A DNA stretch of 64,000 nucleotides from Opitutaceae bacterium (GCA_014879845.1 JACSRI010000126.1:1-64000); one strand, 5' to 3'; numbered from the stretch's first letter, positions 9,475 through 18,579 are shown. Numbers and translations are program-made. Notes: generated by a model not told the origin, from the letters alone.

Positions 9475-10179
9475 ATGCATCTTCGAGTCCATGGGGCGAC
9501 CGATCCGGGTCTCGTCCGCCGTCGCAATGAGGACAACCTCCTCGTCGATCTCGAACACCAGGTCTTTGCCGTGGCCGACGGCATCGGCGGCATGCCCGGC
9601 GGCGACGTGGCGAGCCTCACCGCGACCCAGGCGCTGCGGGCCGAGATCGCGCGCGATCCGACGGCGGCCACCGCCGATCTCCAGGCACTCGTCCAGCGCG
9701 CGCATGAGAGCGTGCGCCGCACCGGGATGCGTTTCGGCGCCGAGGGAATCGGCACGACACTCACGCTCGCCCACATCGCCGGCACGCACCTGCACATCGC
9801 GCATGTGGGCGATTCGTTCGCCCTGCTCGTGCGTGGCGGTCGTTGTCGCGCCATCACCCACGAGCACAACGTCGAGAACGAGCGCCGCGACATCTTCCGG
9901 CTCTCACCGCATCCCCCCGCGTACCGCTACGCGCTGACGCGCGCGGTCGGGCAACCCGACGACGTGCGGGCGGACCTCTATGATGAGGAACTGCGCGAGG
10001 GCGACCGGCTGATACTCGCCACCGACGGGCTCACCGACGTGGTGGAGGATGCGGAGATCCTGCGTGTCTGCGCGGAGTATCCCGCACCCGACGAGGCCTG
10101 CGCCGAACTCATTGCCGCCGCGCTCAAGCGCGGTGGACCCGACAACATCACCGTCATCGTGATCGTGGTGTCAGCGTAG
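9475..10179 (+). CDS. PP2C-family serine/threonine phosphatase
   Basis: A 234-residue single-domain, metal-dependent protein phosphatase of the bacterial Stp1/PrpC type. Metal-binding motifs are in order: RNEDN (17-21), ADGIGGMPGGD (34-44), HVGDS near 104, ATDGLTD in the C-terminal third and GGPDN (220-224). No membrane segment or sensor domain is present, so it is a soluble phosphatase that would reverse Ser/Thr phosphorylation. No partner kinase gene is in the window. The frame is open back to 9259 inside dinG, but the recognisable fold begins at the ATG at 9475, 143 bases after dinG ends. That gap shows no clear site. Confidence 0.88.
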   Translation: MHLRVHGATDPGLVRRRNEDNLLVDLEHQVFAVADGIGGMPGGDVASLTATQALRAEIARDPTAATADLQALVQRAHESVRRTGMRFGAEGIGTTLTLAHIAGTHLHIAHVGDSFALLVRGGRCRAITHEHNVENERRDIFRLSPHPPAYRYALTRAVGQPDDVRADLYDEELREGDRLILATDGLTDVVEDAEILRVCAEYPAPDEACAELIAAALKRGGPDNITVIVIVVSA

Positions 10180-10315
10180 CCGGCCCCCGGAGTTTCCGTT
10201 CGGACGGGCTCCGAGCCCCGGCCGACGGTCGAACACGCCGTCCGAGAAAGAACCGGGCTGCGAGGAAAACGTATGGCCTCACGGCCGGGCTCCGCCATAG
10301 TCGTGCACGACGCGC

Positions 10316-10879
10316 ATGAACGACCCTCGACAGACGACCTCGCACATCAATCTCTACCTCGTCGGCTTCATGGGCACGGGCAAGACCACGGTGGGCCGGG
10401 CGCTCGCCCAGCGGCTCGGCATGCAGATGATAGACATCGATGCGGAGATCGAACGGCGCGAGGGCATGCCCATCCCGGAGATCTTTCGCGAGCGGGGGGA
10501 GCCGGTCTTTCGCGAGATGGAGCGCGCCTTCATCACCTCGGGCCATCCGGCGACCGGCTGTGTCGTCTCCTGCGGCGGCGGGCTCGTCGTGCAGCCGGGC
10601 ATGATCGAGGAATTGCGGCGGCGCGGCGTGGTGATCTGCCTCACGGCGCGTCCCGAGACGATCCTCGCGCGCACCCAGACGCACAAGAACCGCCCGTTGC
10701 TCGACACCGACGATCCGCTCGCACGCATCCGCGAACTACTGGAAAAGCGCGAGGCCGCCTACCGCGCGGCCGGCACCCAGGTGCTCACCGATATGCGTCC
10801 GCTCTCCGAGATCGTCGGACACGTGCAGCGCGTCTACCTGCGCGAGGCGCGCGAGTTTCGCGCGTCGGCGGCGCCGTGA
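10316..10879 (+). CDS. aroK: shikimate kinase
   Basis: A 187-residue P-loop kinase that phosphorylates shikimate at the 3-hydroxyl in the common aromatic pathway. The Walker A is GFMGTGKTT (17-25). The family signatures IDIDAEIERREG, FREMERAF and SCGGGLVV (substrate-binding Asp, Arg and Gly-Gly) follow in the right order, and a lid segment (RPLLDTDDP) is present. It ends with a 4-base overlap onto the GTG start of queG (GTGA), indicating coupled translation. The gap 10180-10315 upstream shows no recognisable site. Confidence 0.94.
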   Translation: MNDPRQTTSHINLYLVGFMGTGKTTVGRALAQRLGMQMIDIDAEIERREGMPIPEIFRERGEPVFREMERAFITSGHPATGCVVSCGGGLVVQPGMIEELRRRGVVICLTARPETILARTQTHKNRPLLDTDDPLARIRELLEKREAAYRAAGTQVLTDMRPLSEIVGHVQRVYLREAREFRASAAP

Positions 10880-12099
10880 GCGATGTGGCGTCGATGGCCG
10901 CGACCACGACGATCGATGCCGAGGGCCTGCGGGCGGCGTTGCGCGCGCTCGGATTCGACACGGTGCGATTTGCCGCGGCGGCGTCGGTCGTGGCCGGCGA
11001 CTTCGCCGCGTGGCTCGAGGCAGGGAATCATGCCGACATGGCGTGGCTCGAGCGCGGCCGCGACAAGCGCCTGGATCCGCAGCGGGTGCTCGCCGGCGCG
11101 CGCTCGGCCATCGTGCTCGGCGTGAATTACCTGCCGGCCGACGCGCGTGCGGCGGCGCAGGGGCGCTGGGCGAAATATGCGCTCCACGCCGACTACCACG
11201 ATACCCTTGGCGATGGCCTGCGCGCGGCCGCCCGCGTGGTCGAGCAGCGTCTCGGGCTGACCTCGGCGGATCATCGTTACTATGTGGATACGGGCCCGGT
11301 GCTCGAGCGCGGCTGGGCCGCGCGCGCGGGCCTGGGCTGGCGAGGCAAGAACGCGATGTTGATCTCGCGGGAGCACGGGAACTGGCTGTTGCTCGCGGTG
11401 ATCCTTGTCCGGGCGGAGTTGCCCGCCGATGAGCCGCTGCTGTCGCGGCGCACGGCGCGGCCCGGGGTGCCCGCGCGCGAGGTCGGCCTGCTCTGCGGAT
11501 CGTGCACGCGCTGCCTCGACGCCTGTCCGACGTCGGCTTTCCCGAAGCCGGGCTGGGTCGACGCACGACGCTGCATCTCCTACCACACGATCGAGAACCG
11601 CGGCGTGATCCCGCGCGAGCTGCGCGCCCAGTTCGGGGGACGGGTCTTCGGGTGCGACACCTGCCTCGACGTCTGTCCGTGGAACCGCTTTGCGCAGGCG
11701 GGGCGGAGTGTGCTGCTCACCGCCCGTCACGAGATCGCCGGCCTGACGCTCCTCGATTTGCTGGCGATGGACGAGACCCGCTTTCGCGAGGTGTTTCGGC
11801 GCACGCCGATCAAACGATCCAAGCTCCAGGGCCTGTTGCGCAATGCCTGCATCGCCGCGGGCAATTGGGACCACTCGCCGGAATGGCATGTCGATGCGGG
11901 GGTGGATCGCGCCGCCGTCATTGCCGCGGTCGAACGTCTGTGCGCCCACGCCTCCGAACTGGTGCGGGCCCACGCGGTCTGGGCGCTGTACCGGCTGCTC
12001 GGGCACGTGGCGGCGGGTGCGCGGCTGGAGGGCCGGCGGCGCGTCGAGAGTTCGGCCATGGTGCGTGAGGAATACGTGGCGGCGGAGTCTGCGGATTGA
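10876..12099 (+). CDS. queG: epoxyqueuosine reductase QueG
   Basis: A 407-residue cobalamin- and iron-sulphur-dependent enzyme that reduces epoxyqueuosine to queuosine in tRNA. Two clustered 4Fe-4S motifs are visible: C207, C210, C213, C217 and C260, C263, C267 with an extra upstream cysteine near 233. The segment VDTGPVLERGWA, with the family's catalytic aspartate, precedes them. The C-terminus (ERLCAHASELVRAHAVWALYRLLG) looks like the HEAT-type helix pair found in QueG. The GTG at 10876 overlapping the aroK stop is my preferred start; an ATG at 10894 is possible and changes little. No other queuosine gene is in the window. Confidence 0.93.
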   Translation: MSDVASMAATTTIDAEGLRAALRALGFDTVRFAAAASVVAGDFAAWLEAGNHADMAWLERGRDKRLDPQRVLAGARSAIVLGVNYLPADARAAAQGRWAKYALHADYHDTLGDGLRAAARVVEQRLGLTSADHRYYVDTGPVLERGWAARAGLGWRGKNAMLISREHGNWLLLAVILVRAELPADEPLLSRRTARPGVPAREVGLLCGSCTRCLDACPTSAFPKPGWVDARRCISYHTIENRGVIPRELRAQFGGRVFGCDTCLDVCPWNRFAQAGRSVLLTARHEIAGLTLLDLLAMDETRFREVFRRTPIKRSKLQGLLRNACIAAGNWDHSPEWHVDAGVDRAAVIAAVERLCAHASELVRAHAVWALYRLLGHVAAGARLEGRRRVESSAMVREEYVAAESAD

Positions 12100-12131
12100 C
12101 CGGCCGCGTCCGCGCCGTTCATCGTGCGCGC

Positions 12132-13055
12132 ATGGCTCATCTTGCCTGCGTCCTGCTTGGGTTTCTTTCCGGTGCCGCCGCCGCGGCGACCGCGGCTGAC
12201 GTCGCGCCGGAACTCGAGTTGACCAAGGCCTGGTCGGTCGAGGGGCCCGGGCGGTTCGACGCCTCGGGGATCACCGCGCGTGACGGCGTGTTCTACGTCG
12301 TGACCGACCGCCACGGCGACACCGTCTTCCGGCTGGCGCTCGAGGGCGGGGTCGCGCGGGCGGAGCCGTATCTGACTTTCGACGGACCGAAGCCATATCC
12401 GTGGATCGGTTACACCGATCTCGAGGGCATCGTCGCGGCGCCGGACGGCGGCTTCTTCCTCGCTCCGGAGTGGGGATTCGCCGTGTGTCATGTGTCGGGC
12501 CGCGCCGGGCGGGCCACGGCACACTGGGTCACACCCGACCTGAAGGCGGCGGGCGCGGCCGTGGGACTGTTTGCGACCAAGGATGCCTTCGTCGAGGGGA
12601 TCGCGTATCTGGGTGAGGGGCACTTCCTCATCGCGTGTGAACGCGGGCCGCGCGGACTCATCGAGATCCGCGGCGGGCTGGAGCCGGCACGCGTCGACGC
12701 GCAGCGCCTGGAGAGGACGCGCTATGCGCTGCCGGCAGGGCGCACGCTCGACTTCTCCGACCTCGCGGTGTGGCGCGGACGGGTCTTCGTGCTCGCGCGC
12801 AACCAGCATCTCGTCGTGGAACTCATCCGCGGCGAGGACGGGGCGTGGTGCGAGGGCGACGCCTGGTCATATGCCGCAGCCGAGAATGCCCCGGAGCATC
12901 GCTTCACCGACATGACGTATGGGCAGGCCGAGGGACTGACGATCGTCGACGACACGATCTACGTACTCATCGACAACAACAACTTCGAGCGGGAGGGCCG
13001 TCCCGGCGACCGCCGGGCCTGGCTTTTCGCCTTCAGGAACGCGATTCCGCGGTGA
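12132..13055 (+). CDS. secreted beta-propeller-like protein (phytase-like esterase or SdiA-regulated type)
   Basis: A 307-residue exported protein. Residues 1-22 form a signal peptide (MAHLACVLLGFLSGAAAAATA). The mature part has repeated short strand motifs such as ASGITARDGVFYVVTDRHGD, DLEGIVAAPDGGFFLAPEWG, FSDLAVWRGRVFVLARNQ and AEGLTIVDDTIYVLIDNN, as expected for propeller blades. The pattern recalls the esterase-like phytase family or the SdiA-regulated family, but no catalytic residue can be assigned with certainty. It lies 32 bases after queG. Its last 23 bases overlap the end of the convergent nhaC gene. Confidence 0.7.
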   Translation: MAHLACVLLGFLSGAAAAATAADVAPELELTKAWSVEGPGRFDASGITARDGVFYVVTDRHGDTVFRLALEGGVARAEPYLTFDGPKPYPWIGYTDLEGIVAAPDGGFFLAPEWGFAVCHVSGRAGRATAHWVTPDLKAAGAAVGLFATKDAFVEGIAYLGEGHFLIACERGPRGLIEIRGGLEPARVDAQRLERTRYALPAGRTLDFSDLAVWRGRVFVLARNQHLVVELIRGEDGAWCEGDAWSYAAAENAPEHRFTDMTYGQAEGLTIVDDTIYVLIDNNNFEREGRPGDRRAWLFAFRNAIPR

Positions 13056-14565
13056 CTTCCGCCGGGGTTGCCGCTGGCGCTGGATGCGGCACGGGTGGCG
13101 GCACCTTCGTGATCGTCCATCCGAGGTAGCCGAGCAGGATCGAGATGAGCGGATTGATAAGGTTGAGAAACGCGAACGGCGCGTAGTGGAACGGGAAGAC
13201 CCCCAGCGTGGCCCACATGTAGGCGCCGCAGGAGTTCCACGGCACGAGCGGTGACGTGAGTGTCCCGGAGTCCTCGAGCGCGCGGGAGAGATTCTTCGGA
13301 TGCAGTCCGGCCTTGTGGTAGGCCTCGCGATACATGCGCCCGGGCACGACGATCGAGAGATACTGGTCGGGCGCGATGATGTTCATGCCGAGGCAGGTGC
13401 AGACCGTGGCGGCGATGAGCGAACCGGTGGACTTCGCCACGCGCAGGATGGCGGCGGCGATCACGCCGAGCATGCCCGTGCGCTCCATCACGCCGCCGAA
13501 GGAGAGCGCGCACACGATGAGCGCGACGGTGGGGAGCATGCTGATCATGCCGCCGCGGTTGAGGAGTGTATCCACGGCCTTGACGCCGGTCTCGGTGGCG
13601 AAGCCGGTCTGCGCCACCTCCATCACGGCGGCGAGGCTCATGCCCTGGACGAGCATCGCCGTGCCGGCGCCAATGACCGAGCCCGCGAGCAGCGCGGGCA
13701 GGGCCGGGATCTTGAAGGCGACCATGACGATGACCAGGACCGGCGGGATGAGCAGGCACCAGTGCACGGTGAATTTCTCGTCGAGGGCGCGTGTGATCGC
13801 CTCGATCCCGGCCGTGTCCATCGTGTCGGCGCCATAACGCAGCCCGATGAGGGCGTAGAGCGCGAGTGCGATGACCAGGCTGGGGCCGGTCGTGTAGACC
13901 ATGTGGCGCACGTGCGTGAACACGTCGGTGCCCGCCACGCTGGGCGCGAGCACCGTCGTGTCGGAGATGGGCGACATCTTGTCGCCGAAATACGAGCCGG
14001 AGATGATCGCGCCGGCCACGAGCGGGAGCGGGATGTTCAGGCCGTGGCCCACGCCGATCAGGGCGATGCCGACCGTTCCGGCTGTCGACCACGAGCTGCC
14101 CGTCGCGAGCGAGACGAGCGCGCAGATCGCGCAGGTGGTGAAGAGGAAGACCGACGGCGAGATGAGCTTGAGCCCGAAGTGGATCATCGTCGGCACGATG
14201 CCGCTGGCGATCCACGTGCCGATGAGCATGCCGATCACCATCAGGATCAGGCAGGCGGGCAGGGCCACGACGATGCCGTCGACCATGCCGCGCTCGATCT
14301 CCTTCCAGGAAAGGCCGAGCCGGATACCCATGAGCGACGCGATGACCGTGCCGAAGATGAGCGGAATGTGCGGCGTGAGCCCGCTGTCGAGCAGCGATCC
14401 GACGACGGGAAGGCTGCCGAGGAAACGCAGGACCGGCGAGATGACGGGAAGCTCCGGCAGGCTGGGGGCGTTGACCACGGACATGCCGAGGAACGCAATC
14501 ATGAGGACGACGGGAATCAGCGCCTCGGCCAATCTGGGTGGCCGGACCGAGCGGGTGCTTGTCAT
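13033..14565 (-). CDS. nhaC: Na+/H+ antiporter, NhaC family
   Basis: A 510-residue inner-membrane protein with about 11-12 hydrophobic helices. Family-like segments include TGSSWSTAGTVGIALIGVG, GSYFGDKMSPISDTTVLAPSVAGTD and PDQYLSIVVPGRMY. These match the NhaC (IT superfamily) core, where the conserved polar GD/SD segment lies in a broken helix. It should exchange external protons for internal Na+, supporting pH and sodium homeostasis. It is transcribed against the propeller-like gene, and the two stops overlap by 23 bases, so a shared bidirectional terminator must lie inside coding sequence. An organic-anion/Na+ exchanger role (MleN-like) cannot be excluded. Confidence 0.88.
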   Translation of the reverse strand: MTSTRSVRPPRLAEALIPVVLMIAFLGMSVVNAPSLPELPVISPVLRFLGSLPVVGSLLDSGLTPHIPLIFGTVIASLMGIRLGLSWKEIERGMVDGIVVALPACLILMVIGMLIGTWIASGIVPTMIHFGLKLISPSVFLFTTCAICALVSLATGSSWSTAGTVGIALIGVGHGLNIPLPLVAGAIISGSYFGDKMSPISDTTVLAPSVAGTDVFTHVRHMVYTTGPSLVIALALYALIGLRYGADTMDTAGIEAITRALDEKFTVHWCLLIPPVLVIVMVAFKIPALPALLAGSVIGAGTAMLVQGMSLAAVMEVAQTGFATETGVKAVDTLLNRGGMISMLPTVALIVCALSFGGVMERTGMLGVIAAAILRVAKSTGSLIAATVCTCLGMNIIAPDQYLSIVVPGRMYREAYHKAGLHPKNLSRALEDSGTLTSPLVPWNSCGAYMWATLGVFPFHYAPFAFLNLINPLISILLGYLGWTITKVPPPVPHPAPAATPAEVTAESRS

Positions 14566-14679
14566 CGGGAGAGGAGAGGTGGCTGCGGCCGCGGCGTCGG
14601 CCGGGCGGCGCGCACGATCAAGCAGCCGGCGTTCCCCGGCACGAGGCGAAAAGGTGCGGTCCGGACCGCGACCGCGCGT

Positions 14680-15663
14680 TTAATACGGCCCGCGGATGTG
14701 GGCGTGCACCTCGGAGCGATAGAACTCCGCCAGCTTCTCGTGCAGGTCGAGGCCGAGCTGCGGAAGCATGCTCGGCACCACGTTGGCGCGCGCCTGCTGG
14801 GGATGGCTCGCGCCGGGGATGATCACGCTCACGGCCTCGTGGTCGAGGATCCAGCGCAGGGCGAAATCGGCCATGGGCATGCCGAACGGCACGAGGTTGC
14901 GCAGCTCGGCGATGAGCTCGAGGCCCTTCTCGAAGGGCAGCCCGGAGAAAGTCTCGCCCACGTTGAAGGCCTGGCCGTCGCGGTTGAACGACCGGTGATC
15001 GTCGGCGCCGAAGGTCGTCTTGCGCGTGAACTTGTCGGCAAGCAGGCCCGAGGCGAGCGGCAGACGCACGATGATGGCCACGCCCTTGCGTTTGGCCGCG
15101 CCGAGCAGCGTGTCGACGGGTTTCTGCCGCAGGACGTTGAAGATGATCTGCAGCGACGAGAGTCCGGGCTGGTCGAGGCAGAGGTGTGCCTCCTCCATCG
15201 ACTCCACGCTGGCGCCGAAGCGCAGGATCTTGCCCTCGGCCTTGAGCTCGCGCAGATGCTCGAAGACATCGCCGCGCCGCAGCACCTCGGTGGGCACGCA
15301 GTGCAGCTGCGTGAGGTCGAGCGCTGCGACGCCGAGCCGGCGCAGCGAGTCCTCGGTATGGCGGCGCATGGCCTCGCGGGTAAAGTTCTGCGGCCAGCCC
15401 GGATCGCCCCGTCGACCGAGCTTGGTTGCGACGAAAATGCGTTCCTTGCGCTTTTTCAGGAACTTCGCGATCCGCTCCTCGCTGCGGCCGTCGCCATAGA
15501 CGTCGGCCGTATCCAGAAAGTTGACGCCGGCTTCGACGGCCGCGGCGAGGGTGGCCTCGGCGGCGCGGTCGTCGACCGGGCCCCAGTTGCCCCCGAGCTG
15601 CCACGTGCCGAGGCCGACCTCGGAGACCTTCGTGGATTCGCTGCCGAAATGGCGAAAATGCAT
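14680..15663 (-). CDS. aldo/keto reductase
   Basis: A 327-residue NADPH-dependent TIM-barrel oxidoreductase. The catalytic tetrad can be placed: D51 and Y56 in DTADVYGDGRSEE, K81 in ATKLGRRG and H121 in TQLHCVP. The C-terminal cofactor segment SVIIPGASHPQQARAN is also typical. It belongs to the general AKR group found in many bacteria, with sugar or aldehyde substrates; the true substrate is unknown. The ATG at 15663 begins the fold (MHFRHFG) and upstream codons are not family-like. Gluconokinase lies 37 bases upstream on the same strand, so the two may be co-transcribed and serve sugar metabolism together. Confidence 0.88.
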   Translation of the reverse strand: MHFRHFGSESTKVSEVGLGTWQLGGNWGPVDDRAAEATLAAAVEAGVNFLDTADVYGDGRSEERIAKFLKKRKERIFVATKLGRRGDPGWPQNFTREAMRRHTEDSLRRLGVAALDLTQLHCVPTEVLRRGDVFEHLRELKAEGKILRFGASVESMEEAHLCLDQPGLSSLQIIFNVLRQKPVDTLLGAAKRKGVAIIVRLPLASGLLADKFTRKTTFGADDHRSFNRDGQAFNVGETFSGLPFEKGLELIAELRNLVPFGMPMADFALRWILDHEAVSVIIPGASHPQQARANVVPSMLPQLGLDLHEKLAEFYRSEVHAHIRGPY

Positions 15664-15700
15664 CCCACCAGCGTCCCCGGCCGGCAGACGGGAATCAAGT

Positions 15701-16189
15701 TCAAGCCATGAGGGCCGCGAGGATGCGGGCTGCCGCCTGCTCGGGCGGAAGCTCCACCGGCACGACAATCGCGTCGCCGCCCGGTTCCTCGAGCGTCTCG
15801 AACTGGCTGCGCAGGAGCGCCGGCGGCATGTAGTGGTCCGTGCGGGCGGCCAGGCGTGCGGCGATGGTGTCGAAATCGCCGCGCAAGTAGGCGAAGTGTA
15901 CGGGCTCGCCCGGACGGCGGAGCAGGGTGCGGTAGCGTTCGCGCAACGCCGAACACGCGAGCACGGCGTGCGTGCCCGAGGCGAGGCGCGCCTCGATCTC
16001 GGATCTCAGCCGCGCGAGCCAGCCCGCGCGGTCGCCGTCGTCCAACGGCACGCCGCCGCGCATCTTCGCGACGTTCTCCGGCGGATGGAAATCGTCGGCG
16101 TCGAGAAATTCGCAGCCGAGCCGGCCCGCCAGCGCGCGGCCGACGGTCGACTTTCCGCAACCTGAGACGCCCATGATGATCACGATCAC
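15701..16189 (-). CDS. gntK: gluconokinase (GntK type)
   Basis: A 162-residue P-loop kinase that phosphorylates gluconate to 6-phosphogluconate, feeding the pentose phosphate or Entner-Doudoroff routes. The Walker A GVSGCGKST (7-15) is followed by FLDADDFHPPENVAKM, which holds the gluconate-site residues. Further markers are PLDDGDRAGW, ACSALRERYR and HYMPPALLRSQFETLEEP. The family normally starts about six residues before the P-loop, so the GTG at 16189 is preferred; a GTG at 16183 and an ATG at 16174 are alternatives. It is divergent from the Cu-type ATPase. Confidence 0.9.
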   Translation of the reverse strand: MIVIIMGVSGCGKSTVGRALAGRLGCEFLDADDFHPPENVAKMRGGVPLDDGDRAGWLARLRSEIEARLASGTHAVLACSALRERYRTLLRRPGEPVHFAYLRGDFDTIAARLAARTDHYMPPALLRSQFETLEEPGGDAIVVPVELPPEQAAARILAALMA

Positions 16190-16247
16190 GACGGGATGCT
16201 CGATGAACGGGGTTGCCGGGGCAAGCGCCGGGCGGTTGCCTGCCCGG

Positions 16248-18305
16248 ATGTCCACGTCGGGATCACCTCGCATGCCAGCGCCCGGGTCGGGCGGAGCGCC
16301 GACGGCTCCGCGGGCGTCGGCGCCCGATGGGGGTCCCGGGGTGGAGGCGGCTGGCACGGTCTGGCTGGGCGGATGGGTGCGCGTCGCGGTCGCGCTCGTG
16401 GTGGCCGGGCAGACGATGTCGTTCGCGCTCGCCACCAACCTGTCGCCGCCGGAAGGCCGCACTTACTGGCTGCTGCAGGCCGGGCTCATGCTCGGCGCGG
16501 GCGTGGTGCTGGCGCTGCTCGCCGGGCCGCTGCTGCGCGAATCGTGGATCGCGCTGCGCGCGCGGCGCATCACGGTCGACCTGCTCTTCCTCGTCACGCT
16601 TGCGGGCACGCTGGCCGTTTCGGTCTACGGGTCGGTATGGCGCCGGCCGACGGTCTACTACGACCTCGTCGCCATCCTTCTCGCGATCTACACGGTCGGC
16701 AAGATGCTCGGCGCCCGTTCCCGCGCCCGCGCGCTGCAGGCGATCGAGGCGCTGCGGGTCGAGCACGATCGTTGCGTGGTCGTCATGGCGGACGGACGCG
16801 AGGAGACGCGGTCAGCCGGCGCGGTCGTGGTTGGCGAGTGGGTGCGCGTGCCGGCGGGCGGGGCCGTGCCGGTCGACGGTCGCGTGCGCGAGGGCCGCGG
16901 GCTGGTCCTGACCACGCCGCTCACGGGCGAACTCGAGCCGGCGGCGTTCGCTCCGGGCGACACGCTCTATGCGGGCATGCGGTCGGTGGACGGCGTCTTT
17001 CTGCTCGAGGTCACGGCGGCGGGCGGCGCGCGGCGGCTCGACGCCATGCTCGGCGAAGTGGCGGCGGCGCGGTTGAAGCCATCGCGTGTCCAGCTCGAGG
17101 CCGACCGCCTTGCCGCGCGGTTCGTGCCGCTCGTCGTGGGCGTGAGTGTGCTCACGTTCGGCGGGTGGCTCCTGGCGGCCTCGCTCGACCGCGCGATCAT
17201 CAACAGCCTCGCCGTCATGGTCGTGGCCTGCCCATGCGCGCTCGGCCTGGCCACGCCACTGGGCATCTGGTCGGGGCTGGTGCGCCTGAGCCGGCTCGGC
17301 CTCGTGGCGCGCACCGGCGACCTGCTCGAGAGCCTCGCCACCGCCGATGTCGTGCTCTTCGACAAGACCGGCACGCTCTGCGAGCCCGAACTTGCGGTGC
17401 GCGCCCTCGCCGTGCTGCCCGGCGCGCCGATGAGCCCGACCGACCTGCGCGCCGCGCTCGCGGCGGCGGAGGCGGGCGTCGACCATCCTGTGGCGGCGGC
17501 GGTCCGGCGCCTCGGTCCGGACGGTGAGGGCGGCCCCGTGTTTCGCCAGCTCGAGGCGCGCGTCGTGCCCGCATGCGGGATACGCGCACGAATCGCCGGC
17601 CCGGACGGCGCGCGCGTGCACGAAGTCGCCGTCGGCGAGCCGGCGTGGATCTCCACGCTCGTTGGGGCGGACGTGCCGACGGCCGGCGCCCGCCGGGAAA
17701 TCGCCGTCGCGATCGACGGACAACTCGCCGCGCGTATCGAGCTGGATGAGACACCGCGGGCGCGCGCCGGCGCGGTCTTCGCGCGGCTTGCCGCTCTGGG
17801 ACTGCCTTCGGTCATTCTCACCGGGGACCGGAATTTCCCGGCATCGGTCTGGCCGGACATCCCGCGCCGCACCGGCATGACACCCGAAGCCAAGGCCGAG
17901 GAGGTGCGGGCCCGGCAGGCGCGCGGCGAGCATGTCGTCTACATCGGCGACGGCCTCAACGACGCGCCCGCGCTGGCGGCGGCCGACGCGTCCATCGCCG
18001 TGCGGCAGGGGGCCGATCTCGCCCGCAGCAGCGCGATGGCCGTGCTCGCCGGAGAGAGCCTGGCGAGCCTGCCGCAGGCGGTGGTCGTCGCCCGCGACGT
18101 GCGTGCGGCCATCCGATCCAATCTCTGGCTCGCCGCCGGCTACAACGCCATCGGCATGGCCGTGGCCGGAGCCGGCTGGCTGCACCCGGTCGCGGCGGCG
18201 TTGCTCATGGCGGGGTCAAGCATCGTGGTCTCCACGCGGGTCCTGCGCGCGGGTGGCGGGCGGGCCGCAGGCGTGGCGACCGCAGGGGTGGACGCGGACG
18301 CGTGA
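16248..18305 (+). CDS. Cu+-type P1B-1 ATPase without N-terminal metal-binding domain
   Basis: A 685-residue inner-membrane P-type ATPase. TGE is at 226-228, the transmembrane CPC at 328-330 (ACPCALGLATP), DKTG at 372-375, an HP dipeptide (GVDHPVAA), and GDGLNDAP from 567. In the last helices YN and MAGSS match the P1B-1 copper signature. The usual N-terminal HMA domain with CxxC is missing: the first membrane helix begins within about 45 residues. It may be a CopA or CtpA/CcoI-type pump for copper export or cuproenzyme loading. Three in-frame ATGs are possible (16203, 16248, 16272); none adds a recognisable domain. The tRNA-Lys gene follows. Confidence 0.88.
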   Translation: MSTSGSPRMPAPGSGGAPTAPRASAPDGGPGVEAAGTVWLGGWVRVAVALVVAGQTMSFALATNLSPPEGRTYWLLQAGLMLGAGVVLALLAGPLLRESWIALRARRITVDLLFLVTLAGTLAVSVYGSVWRRPTVYYDLVAILLAIYTVGKMLGARSRARALQAIEALRVEHDRCVVVMADGREETRSAGAVVVGEWVRVPAGGAVPVDGRVREGRGLVLTTPLTGELEPAAFAPGDTLYAGMRSVDGVFLLEVTAAGGARRLDAMLGEVAAARLKPSRVQLEADRLAARFVPLVVGVSVLTFGGWLLAASLDRAIINSLAVMVVACPCALGLATPLGIWSGLVRLSRLGLVARTGDLLESLATADVVLFDKTGTLCEPELAVRALAVLPGAPMSPTDLRAALAAAEAGVDHPVAAAVRRLGPDGEGGPVFRQLEARVVPACGIRARIAGPDGARVHEVAVGEPAWISTLVGADVPTAGARREIAVAIDGQLAARIELDETPRARAGAVFARLAALGLPSVILTGDRNFPASVWPDIPRRTGMTPEAKAEEVRARQARGEHVVYIGDGLNDAPALAAADASIAVRQGADLARSSAMAVLAGESLASLPQAVVVARDVRAAIRSNLWLAAGYNAIGMAVAGAGWLHPVAAALLMAGSSIVVSTRVLRAGGGRAAGVATAGVDADA

Positions 18306-18372
18306 AATCTTGCGCTTGCCCCGACCCGGTTGATTGCCCCAAATATCGCCCTTTCGCCTTCACGGCGGCGCC

Positions 18373-18447
18373 GGGTCTATAGCTCAACGGTAGAGCAGTT
18401 GCCTTTTAAGCAATTGGTTCTGGGTTCGAATCCCAGTGGACCCACCA
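18373..18447 (+). tRNA. tRNA-Lys (anticodon UUU), CCA encoded
   Basis: A full cloverleaf can be drawn. The acceptor stem is GGGTCTA with TGGACCC, with one wobble pair. The D arm is GCTC-loop-GAGC, the anticodon stem GTTGC/GCAAT with loop CTTTTAA (anticodon TTT), and the T arm CTGGG-TTCGAAT-CCCAG. The discriminator base A18444 is followed by an encoded CCA at 18445-18447. It lies 67 bases after the copper ATPase gene; no clear promoter is visible in that gap. Confidence 0.97.
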
Positions 18448-18512
18448 GCGCCCGACGGCGATGCGTGCGGACCGAGGTCGGCAGGATCGAGGTCGTGCGC
18501 GGACCGGCGGCA

Positions 18513-18526
18513 GTCTCACGTGAGAC
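18513..18526. promoter_or_regulatory. perfect 14-bp palindrome, candidate operator
   Basis: GTCTCACGTGAGAC is an exact 14-base palindrome, 53 bases upstream of the secreted glycoside hydrolase start and 65 bases after tRNA-Lys. Its size and position suit a dimeric repressor or activator site for the hydrolase. No regulator gene is adjacent and no second copy was noticed upstream of another gene. Confidence 0.45.
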
Positions 18527-18579
18527 GCATTTTCGTGTTCTGCCTGTAACGCGCGGATCTAGCGTAGCACCTTCGCCCC

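Noticed and set aside
12096-12131. TTG start of the propeller-like protein overlapping the queG stop
   Set aside because: It would put 12 charged residues before a normal signal peptide; the ATG at 12132 is better.
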